A DNA stretch of 23,890 nucleotides. Source: WLMZ01 sp043747765 (GTDB taxonomy: Bacteria > Actinomycetota > Acidimicrobiia > Acidimicrobiales > Ilumatobacteraceae). Below are positions 14,673 through 21,045 of this stretch, piece after piece. How positions within the stretch are numbered: the first letter of the stretch is position 1; every line of letters begins with the position of its first letter. Where the stretch lies: contig JAYTOM010000513.1 in the NCBI GenBank assembly GCA_043747765.1, forward strand, positions 1 through 23,890, written 5' to 3'. The translations under genes were made by a program, and so were the position numbers. The notes beneath the pieces were generated by a model that had not been told where the DNA came from, did no database searches, and worked only from the letters and a program-made list of their open reading frames with translations.

Positions 14673-15476
14673 GTGCGAATGCGAACTGGCCGTGCCTTGA
14701 TTGTGTCTCTTGTTCTGTCGGGTTTCGGACTTTCGGCGTGCGGGAGCTCGTCCTCCGTTGCCAGCTCGACCACTCTCGCAACAGATTCCAGCGCTGCTGT
14801 TGCTGCATCAGTCGGGACCGGCGGTGCGACGCCAGGAAGCGGCGGGAACACCGCGGCCGGCGGAGCCGGTACCGGCAGTTCGGCGCGTGGTGCGGCGTAC
14901 ACGGTGTACGCGGACTGCATGGCAGCCAACGGCGTGACGTTGCCGGCACGCACACCCCGATCGAACGGAGGGGCCACGCCAGGTTCCGGACCCGCTTCGA
15001 CCGACGCCGGCGCCACTCCTGGCACTGGAGGCGGCACTGGCGGCGGCACTGGCGGCGGCAACGGCGGCGGCGGGTTCGGCGGCGGCTTCCGACCTGGTGG
15101 CCTGACGGCACCTACTGGAGTCGATCAGGCGAAGTACACGGCCGCAGCGGCCATCTGCAAGGACAAGTTGCCGACCGGCGGCTTCGGCGGCGGCGGCGGA
15201 GCAGGCGGCCGGTTGAACAATCCAGCGTATGTGGCGTGCATGAAGGACAACGGGATCGTGCTGCCGGCACCGCCATCCACAACGGCTGCGGGCGCAGCGA
15301 CTGGATCGAGCCCGACGACCGCTCCGGCTTCGGCGTCACCGACCGTTCCTCTGTCGACGATCGACCGTACCAGCGCTGCCTACATCGGCGCGAATGCAAA
15401 GTGCAAGGTGCTGCTGTCGAAGCGCGGTGCCGGAGCTGCAGGTGGCAGCGGCTCGACAACGACGGTCGCGGGGTGA
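14673..15476 (+). CDS. Gly-rich lipoprotein with duplicated Y-x2-C-M-x2-N-G motif
   Basis: 267 residues from GTG 14673 (ATG 14679 is equally possible). The lipobox LSAC places lipidated Cys23 after the signal peptide MRMRTGRALIVSLVLSGFGL. The body has two copies of one Cys-containing unit: YADCMAANGVTLP with a later AAAICKDKLP, and YVACMKDNGIVLP with a later ANAKCKVLL. Between and after them lie low-complexity Gly/Thr/Ser stretches, including a 12-nt repeat coding for GGGT around 15024-15070. Lipoproteins with a C-M-x2-N/H-G-[VI] motif are recurrent in actinobacteria, often beside HlyD/MacB genes; no function is established to my knowledge. Each unit has two Cys, which would suit a disulfide or metal site. 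It is the first gene of the export operon, four bases before the adaptor. Confidence 0.75.
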   Translation: MRMRTGRALIVSLVLSGFGLSACGSSSSVASSTTLATDSSAAVAASVGTGGATPGSGGNTAAGGAGTGSSARGAAYTVYADCMAANGVTLPARTPRSNGGATPGSGPASTDAGATPGTGGGTGGGTGGGNGGGGFGGGFRPGGLTAPTGVDQAKYTAAAAICKDKLPTGGFGGGGGAGGRLNNPAYVACMKDNGIVLPAPPSTTAAGAATGSSPTTAPASASPTVPLSTIDRTSAAYIGANAKCKVLLSKRGAGAAGGSGSTTTVAG

Positions 15477-15480
15477 CGTC

Positions 15481-17027
15481 ATGATCGGCAGAAAGGGACT
15501 CGTCAACACGACACTCGCCGCCGCCGTCGTCATCGTCGGCTTCGGTGCGTACTCGACGGTCGGGACGTCGGCCGCCTCGACGGGAACCGTGACCAACACA
15601 GCAACGGCCACCAGCGGCAACGTGCTGCAGACCGTGTCGGCAACCGGCAACGTGATGGCACCGCTGCAGGCCGCAGCGACGTTCACACAGGCCGGTGTGA
15701 TCACCAAGATCATGGTCAAACTGGGTGACGTGGTGACGGCGGGCGAGCCGATCGCAACGATCGATGATTCGGCGCAGCAGGCCGCTCTGACAGTGGCACA
15801 AAACGGCCTCACCGCAACCCAGGCCGCGATCGCCAAAGTCAACGCGGGCTTGGCGCCGGCTGAGCAGGCCGCGGTGACCGTCTCCGATCAGCAGGCGCTC
15901 GCAGCGGTCGAGGCAGCGAAGGCGAGCGCCTCCGCTGCAGTGGTCAGCGCCGGGCAGGATGCAGCAAATCTGCAGACAGCGGTCGACACCGCTTCGTCCA
16001 ATCTGAGCAGCGCTACCGCCCAACTCACGACCGACTCCCAGACCCTGGACGAGGACCGGAGCGCGTACACCTCCGCACAGGTCACCGCCGATCCGCAAGC
16101 GCCTCCTGGCGAGGACACGAACCAGGCAGCGCTCCGCTATCAGCAGGACCAGGATGCGTGCACAGCGAAGAACACACCAGGCGACGGCGTCCAATGCACC
16201 GACGTCGCGACGCTGAACCGGCTGCTTCAAGCGGTCAGCTCACAGGCCAAGGCCACCACCTCCTCCTCCAAGAACGCTGTCACCCAGGCCTACAACTCTC
16301 TCGTCTCGGCCAAGCGCAGCCGGGCGGCCGGAGCGGCCAAGGACAGCCAGCCGCAGCGGCCGCTGTCCGCACGGTGGTCAACGGGACCGTCGGTCTCACC
16401 TCGAGCGCGAGTAGCAGCGCAAGCTCATCCGCTTCGGGCAGCGGCTCCTCGTCGTCGTCCTCAGCCTTCGCGACGATTGTCGATCTGACCGGACTCCAGG
16501 TCCGCGCCGGCTTCGCCGAGGCAGATGCAGCCAAACTCGTCATCGGACAAGGCGCTTCAATTTCCTTCGGCGCCCTCGCCAACGTTACTGCGACGGCCAA
16601 GGTCACGGGAGTCGATTCGCTGGCGACAGTGTCATCGAACGTTGTCACCTACTTGGCGACGCTGACGCTCGACACCACGCCGCCGACGGTGAAGCCCGGC
16701 ATGACCGCAACCGCATCAGTTGTCGCCGATCATCGCGACGGTGTGGTCAGCCTGCCGACCTCTGCAGTGTCGACACGCGGCGCCACGGCGACGGTCACGG
16801 TGCGAGCCAAGACCGGCAAGGAAACACAGGTTCCGATCACGATCGGTCTCCGTGGTGACTCGTCTGTCGAAATCACCAGCGGCTTGAATGCTGGTGACAT
16901 CGTCGTGATCCGCACTGCGATCAGCGGTGGAGGAACAAGCACTCGGGGCGGGGTAGGCGGTACAGGTGCCGGTACCGGCACCGCAACCGGGGGAGGCGGC
17001 GTGGCCGGCTTGCCGGTCGGGGGCTGA
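15481..17027 (+). pseudogene. HlyD/RND-type efflux adaptor, frameshifted
   Basis: ATG 15481 opens an N-terminal membrane anchor (VNTTLAAAVVIVGFGAYS) and a lipoyl-like half-domain (ATGNVMAPLQAAATF... ITKIMVKLGDVVTAGEPIAT), then an Ala/Gln-rich alpha-helical hairpin. After NSLVSAK (near 16314) the frame becomes Arg-rich and ends at 16488. The neighbouring frame carries the rest from about 16345: AAAAAVRTVVNGTVGL, a Ser-rich loop, the beta-barrel (VQ-like LQVRAGFAEADAAKLVIGQG), and the membrane-proximal domain (TAISGGG... to TGA 17025-17027). All family domains are thus present, and one net one-base loss would explain the break. The adaptor should couple the membrane transporter to the periphery of the cell. 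Because only one frame change is needed, a sequence error is a real alternative. Confidence 0.82.
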
Positions 17028-17031
17028 CCCA

Positions 17032-17612
17032 ATGGTCGAGACGCTCTTCCACGACCCGATCACCGTTGACGGGCCCCCAACAAAAAAGCCGTGGCCTGTC
17101 CTCATCCTCGACCGTATCGAAAAGGTCTTCGGGGCAGGTGACACCGAAGTACGAGCGTTGAACAGTGTCTCACTGGTGGTCGAGCGAGGCGAGTTCGTTG
17201 CCATCATGGGCGCGTCCGGAAGCGGCAAGTCGACGATGATGAATGTCATTGGATGCCTCGACATCGCCACCACAGGTCGGTTTCTCCTCGATGGCGTCGA
17301 CGTCCGAACACTCGACGACTACCAGTTGTCGCGCATCCGCAACCGCCGCATCGGGTCGACTCCACATCGACACAAGAGGTGATGGGCATTCTCGACGCGC
17401 TCAACGCCGACGGACGCACCATCGTCGTCATCACCCACGAGGACGAAGTCGCCGCGCACGCCGGCCGCGTCGTCCGCCTGCGCGACGCCGAGATCAGCTC
17501 CGACACGCGTAACGCTCCGGCAAAGCTGTTCGCACCGCCGCCGCCCGCCACAACCCCCGCCACCCCCGCTGTTCGTCCTCGGACCAGAACCGACAATTGT
17601 CGGGACGGGATC
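17032..17612 (+). pseudogene. MacB/LolD-type ABC transporter ATPase lacking its catalytic core
   Basis: ATG 17032 starts four bases after the adaptor. The N-terminal part is normal: LDRIEKVFGAGDTEVRALNS, FVAIMGASGSGKST (Walker A), MNVIGCLD and YQLSRIRNRRIG. The next expected residues are the Q-loop (FVFQ), but the frame gives STPHRHKR and stops at 17382. In another frame from 17355 the gene resumes at DSTSTQEVMGILDAL, DGRTIVVITHEDEVAAH (H-loop) and RVVRLRDAEI. Q-loop, LSGGQ signature, Walker B and D-loop start are missing, about 80-90 codons, and the join near 17350-17356 is out of frame. The C-terminal piece runs without a stop into the permease frame. ATP hydrolysis is impossible for this copy. 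Confidence 0.85.
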
Positions 17613-18845
17613 ATGAACCTCGAAAGTGTCCGCATCGCGTTGCAGGGAATCGTGTCGAACAAGCTGCGGTCCGCGCTGACGATGCTCGGCATCATGATCG
17701 GTGTCGGTTCGGTCATCGTCCTCGTCGCAGTCGGTACCGGTTCTCGTCTTGCCATCGACAAGCAGTTCCAAAGCCTCGGGGCGAACACGATCAACGTCGT
17801 CGCGACACGCGGGTTCGGTGGCCGCGGCGGCAACACGGGCACCCAATCACGTGCGGTGCAGATCACGGCCACCGACGTCAGCACCCTTCAGACGCCGGGC
17901 AATTGTCCGAGCTGCAAAGCAATCGTGCCCATCGTCAGTGCGAACGCGGTCGTCGGGGCGTTCCAGGGCAACACGTACACCGCAGCGCAGTTCCTCGGAA
18001 CCACCGCCGACTTCACGCCGGTTCGCAGCTATCCCGTCAGTGCCGGTTCGCCGATCACCGCCGACGACGTGCAGTCCCGCGACAAGGTCATCGACCTCGG
18101 CATGGCGGTCGTCACCAACCTGTTCGGGCCAGGGACCACAGCTGCATCGGTGATCGGACAGCCGGTCAAGTTCGGGAACTCCACCTGGACCGTGGTCGGC
18201 GTGTTCAGCCCCAAGGGCACGAACGGCACGCAGGACCAGGACGACATCGTCGTCGCTCCGTACATTGCGGTACAGGACAACCTCACCGGCACACAGACGT
18301 TCAACTCGATCACGGTGCAGGCCATCTCACGCAACGCCACGGGCTCGGCGCAGACCGAAGTGACCGCCATTCTGGCAGGACTGCATCGGACGACGAGCGG
18401 GGTTGCCCCGTTCTCCGTTCTCAATCAGGCCACGTTGCAGAGCAGCCAGGAACAATCGGCCAAGACGCTCACGGTTCTCCTCGGTGCAGTCGCTGCGATC
18501 TCGCTGATCGTCGGGGGCATCGGCGTCATGAACATCATGCTTGTCACCGTCACCGAACGGACCCGCGAAATCGGTGTGCGCCGAGCGATCGGCGCGCAGC
18601 GAAGTGACATCCTCTCGCAATTCCTGATCGAGGCAGTCATGGTCTCGATGCTCAGAGGTTTGCTCGGAGTCGCTGCAGGCATCGCAGGAAGCCAATTCAA
18701 GATCGTCGGAATCCAACAGGCAGTCGCGCTCTATTCCGTGTTCCTCGCCTTCGGGGTTTCCGTGATCACCGGTCTCTTCTTCGGTCTCTACCCTGCCAAT
18801 CGGGCTGCGACGCTGCGACCCATCGACGCACTCCGCTACGAATAG
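17613..18845 (+). CDS. ABC transporter permease, MacB/FtsX type
   Basis: 410 residues from ATG 17613, whose product begins with the classic MNLESVRIALQGIVSNKLRS, ALTMLGIMIGVGSVIVLVAV (first span). A MacB periplasmic core domain of about 230 residues follows, then the FtsX domain: LLGAVAAISLIVGGIGVMNIM, TERTREIGVRRAIGAQ and the last spans, ending FFGLYPANRAATLRPIDALRYE. All four spans and family hallmarks are intact. The frame is open upstream into the ATPase relic, so a single-chain MacB-like fusion is possible, but the start at 17613 fits separate permeases. MacB systems do not move substrate through the membrane; they drive periplasmic substrates outward by mechanotransmission. Without an ATPase encoded here it would depend on another copy. 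Confidence 0.88.
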   Translation: MNLESVRIALQGIVSNKLRSALTMLGIMIGVGSVIVLVAVGTGSRLAIDKQFQSLGANTINVVATRGFGGRGGNTGTQSRAVQITATDVSTLQTPGNCPSCKAIVPIVSANAVVGAFQGNTYTAAQFLGTTADFTPVRSYPVSAGSPITADDVQSRDKVIDLGMAVVTNLFGPGTTAASVIGQPVKFGNSTWTVVGVFSPKGTNGTQDQDDIVVAPYIAVQDNLTGTQTFNSITVQAISRNATGSAQTEVTAILAGLHRTTSGVAPFSVLNQATLQSSQEQSAKTLTVLLGAVAAISLIVGGIGVMNIMLVTVTERTREIGVRRAIGAQRSDILSQFLIEAVMVSMLRGLLGVAAGIAGSQFKIVGIQQAVALYSVFLAFGVSVITGLFFGLYPANRAATLRPIDALRYE

Positions 18846-18860
18846 CAAGGACCGACCGCC

Positions 18861-19598
18861 ATGCACAACGTCACCGACGACCGCACCGAGCCCGGGCCGG
18901 CCCCAGACTCCGAAGTACCCGCTGAAACAACATTGCCCGCTGAAGCAACATCGGCAGCTGCTCCAGCAGTGATGGCCAACGTCGAGACCGAGATCGACGC
19001 CGACAACTACGAGACCCCGGAAGTGCCCGCCCGCAAGCCGAAGATGTTCAACAAACTGTCGGTGTGCCTGGCCTTCCTGCTCGCGGTGTCCGGCGGGTTC
19101 TACGGCGGCGTCTACATGCAAAAGCGCCACACGCCGACAACGACAGCCGCATCCACACGCGGCGGGTTCGGCGGTGGACGTAACGCAGCGGCAGCGGCAG
19201 CCGGCGGCACCACCGCGATCGCTGGCGCGACGGGCGGTGCGGCGGCGGGTGCGGGAGGCGGCACGCGTGGGACGGTCGTATTGGTCGACGCGCCGAACCA
19301 CGCGATCTACATCCAGGACTCCCAGGGCAACGCGATCAAGGTGGCCGTCAGCAGCGACACAATCATGAAGTTCAGCAAGACCACAACCGACCCCAATGAC
19401 TACGCAATCGGTGCAACAGTCACCGTCATCGGCGCCACCGATGCCGCAACGGGCAACATCACGGCCACCGCCATCACCGAAGGCGCCGCACGCGGTGGTG
19501 GAGGCGGTGTCGGTACGGGAGCCGGAACCGCAGCAGGGGCTGGAACCGCGACGGGCGGCGCTGCAACAACGGCGTCTACCACAGCCAAATCCGGCTGA
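18861..19598 (+). CDS. Single-pass Gly-rich membrane protein with DUF5666-like domain
   Basis: 245 residues from ATG 18861, with AAGGA close upstream and 15 bases after the permease stop. The N-terminal 60 residues are acidic and Pro/Ala-rich (cytoplasmic), including a short duplicated PAETTL/PAEATS. A single span lies at about 66-86 (LSVCLAFLLAVSGGFYGGVY). A Gly/Ala-rich linker follows. Residues about 135-200 form a small beta-domain of the DUF5666/OB type: GTVVLVDAPNHAIYIQDSQG, NAIKVAVSSDTIM, YAIGATVTVIGATDAATGNI, TATAITEG. The tail is again Gly/Ala/Thr-rich. Its place at the end of the export operon and its envelope topology suggest an accessory subunit that binds substrate or adaptor outside the membrane. 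Confidence 0.75.
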   Translation: MHNVTDDRTEPGPAPDSEVPAETTLPAEATSAAAPAVMANVETEIDADNYETPEVPARKPKMFNKLSVCLAFLLAVSGGFYGGVYMQKRHTPTTTAASTRGGFGGGRNAAAAAAGGTTAIAGATGGAAAGAGGGTRGTVVLVDAPNHAIYIQDSQGNAIKVAVSSDTIMKFSKTTTDPNDYAIGATVTVIGATDAATGNITATAITEGAARGGGGGVGTGAGTAAGAGTATGGAATTASTTAKSG

Positions 19599-19657
19599 GT
19601 TCGTCCGGCGAGGGAGCGCGTTGCGGGGTCGAGGTCTACGAGGACGTCACCGCATCG

Positions 19658-19876
19658 TCAGACGCCGAACAGCCGGACAAGGTCCTGTTCGCTCGAGAAC
19701 ATCAGCAGCGGCAACCCGACCGTGACCGTCATGATGATCGACACAACCACGCCGATCGAGCCGAGACTGCGACCGTTCAGTGCGATGCAACGTCGCGAGC
19801 GGGCCCAGACACCGCATCGGTACGCGATACCTTGCGCGCCGATGAGTGCTTCGAATTCGCACTTCCGTTCGTTCAT
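19658..19876 (-). CDS. Small membrane protein of unknown function (72 aa)
   Basis: The start is ATG 19876, with AGGGGA four bases upstream on the minus strand; a GTG at 19891 is the alternative. The N-terminal half is soluble and has three Cys in MNERKCEFEALIGAQGIAYR, then CGVWARSRRC. The C-terminal half is one membrane span (LGSIGVVVSIIMTVTVGLPLLMF) and a short tail. Topology would be N-inside. I do not recognise the family. It is convergent with the DUF5666-like gene, 59 bases from it. The ribosome binding site and the clean soluble/membrane split argue for a real gene; its small size argues caution. Confidence 0.5.
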   Translation of the reverse strand: MNERKCEFEALIGAQGIAYRCGVWARSRRCIALNGRSLGSIGVVVSIIMTVTVGLPLLMFSSEQDLVRLFGV

Positions 19877-19959
19877 CCCATCCCCTGACACACGATGTCC
19901 GTCGTTCCCCCCGGAACGTCACGACTCACCCATCATGCCCCATGTCCGACTGCCATGCA

Positions 19960-20172
19960 TCAGTCCGTCACCGATGGGTCCGGGCACGTGTGGCCACTGA
20001 GGAGCGTTCGGTGGCGCCCGGCACGGGAGCCAGGTGCCACCGGATGAGGACGGCTCAGATGGAGCGGGCGGCTGCGGCCACCGACAGCGCGGTAGACGAG
20101 CAGCGCGACGATGGATCCGAGGATCGACCCGATGATGCCCGAGGCCTGGAAGGCTGCCGATCGGCCTTTCAC
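19960..20172 (-). pseudogene. Fragment resembling the C-terminus of a GlsB/YeaQ transglycosylase-associated membrane protein
   Basis: GTG 20172 follows AAGGG by seven bases on the minus strand. The product VKGRSAAFQASGIIGSILGS, IVALLVYRAVGGR (residues 1-33) matches the last span of GlsB/YeaQ-type small membrane proteins, which normally have about 80-90 residues and three Gly-rich spans. Only that last span is present. The remaining 37 residues are Pro/Arg/His-rich and look non-coding. Either this is a relic of a larger gene or a minimal one-span protein that uses the ribosome site by chance. It is divergent from the LuxR-type regulator, 20 bases from its proposed GTG. Confidence 0.5.
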
Positions 20173-20185
20173 TCAAGCACCCTTA

Positions 20186-20206
20186 AGGGGTGTGGTCTAC
20201 ACCCCT
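20186..20206. promoter_or_regulatory. Perfect palindrome between divergent genes, followed by a -10-like box
   Basis: AGGGGTGT-GGTCT-ACACCCCT has perfect 8-base arms around a 5-base centre. It sits between the GlsB-like start (20172, minus) and the receiver domain of the response regulator. TATGAT at 20215-20220 could be the regulator's -10 box, which would put the palindrome just upstream of it, a usual operator position. A further half-site-like GGTGT follows at 20208-20212. Confidence 0.5.
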
Positions 20207-20899
20207 AGGTGTGTTTATGATGGCGGCCTGGCCGACGATTCGTCCTCCATACCGATCAGGGTCGCGCTGATCGACGACTACGACGTCGTGCTGATCGGGC
20301 TGGCCCACATGTTCGATGGTTACACCGACCAGATCGTGATCGCCGAGATCGACGCACACGCATCCCTGCACGACGAGGTCGACATCGCCATGTACGACAC
20401 GTTCGCCCAGGCAGAGGCGGACTGCGACGACATCAACATCCTGATCCGGAACCCCCGTGCCCGACGCGCCGTGGTCTACACGTGGAACTTCCATCCCGAC
20501 CTGGTTGCAACCGCCATACAGAAAGGAGCGAGTGGCTATCTCTCCAAGACCCTTCCGGCCCGTGCGCTTGTGGATGCTCTGCTGGCCATCCACGCAGGGG
20601 AAACCGTCGTGAGCCCGGCGCCGGCCAAGGCGCGACCGGCGAACGGCCTCGACTGGCCAGGACGCGCCGAGGGTTTGACGAACCGGGAGTCCGAGATCCT
20701 CGCGCTCATCATTCAGGGTAAGAGCAACGACGACGTCACAGCGCTGACCTTCTTGATCAAGAACTCGATCAAGTCCTACATCCGTTCGGCCTACCGCAAG
20801 ATCGGTGTATCGAGCCGCACCCAAGCCGTCCTGTGGGGTATCGACCACGGCTTCAAACCCGACAACCGCCGCATCGACCACTGGCGCGACGGCCCGTAG
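20192..20899 (+). CDS. LuxR/NarL-type response regulator, orphan
   Basis: 235 residues if started at GTG 20192. ATG 20132, preceded by GAGGA, or ATG 20111 would lengthen it but overlap the GlsB-like fragment; no in-frame ATG lies between 20192 and the receiver. The receiver holds Asp28-Asp29 (VALIDDYDVV), phosphoacceptor Asp69 in DIAMYDTFAQ and Lys119 in SGYLSKTLPA. The C-terminal HTH (about 160-222) reads GLTNRESEILALIIQGKSND, then LTFLIKNSIKSYIRSAYRKI, GVSSRTQAVLWGIDHGF. No kinase gene is adjacent, so its partner is elsewhere. The palindrome at its start suggests autoregulation. The family call is firm; the start is not. Confidence 0.85.
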   Translation: MVYTPRCVYDGGLADDSSSIPIRVALIDDYDVVLIGLAHMFDGYTDQIVIAEIDAHASLHDEVDIAMYDTFAQAEADCDDINILIRNPRARRAVVYTWNFHPDLVATAIQKGASGYLSKTLPARALVDALLAIHAGETVVSPAPAKARPANGLDWPGRAEGLTNRESEILALIIQGKSNDDVTALTFLIKNSIKSYIRSAYRKIGVSSRTQAVLWGIDHGFKPDNRRIDHWRDGP

Positions 20900-20983
20900 T
20901 CCGTCTCCATATGCGCGAGTGCGCCGTGGCCGGCGGGTGTGAGCGTCGACGAGAGACGAGCCTCGCTAGTCCACGAGAACGGA

Positions 20984-21016
20984 ACTGCCCCGCCACCTCA
21001 CGGGTGACGGGGCAGT
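20984..21016. terminator. Bidirectional stem-loop terminator between convergent genes
   Basis: ACTGCCCCG (20984-20992) pairs with CGGGGCAGT (21008-21016). After one C/A mismatch, CACC (20994-20997) pairs with GGTG (21003-21006) around a 5-base loop. It lies 84 bases past the response regulator stop and 30 bases past the phosphoesterase stop. On the minus strand the stem is followed by a T-rich TTCCGTTCT, so it suits the phosphoesterase best. Confidence 0.75.
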
Positions 21017-21045
21017 GGCAGCAATATCAGCAGATCAGGGTTTGG

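Noticed and set aside
15024..15070. GGCACTGGCGGC-type repeats as a possible regulatory or recombination element
   Set aside because: They simply encode the GGGT linker of the lipoprotein and resemble ordinary Gly-rich low complexity.
18327..19301. Minus-strand open frame of 324 codons rich in Asp, Arg and His
   Set aside because: It is antisense to the end of the permease and the DUF5666-like gene, both of which have clear family features and spacing.
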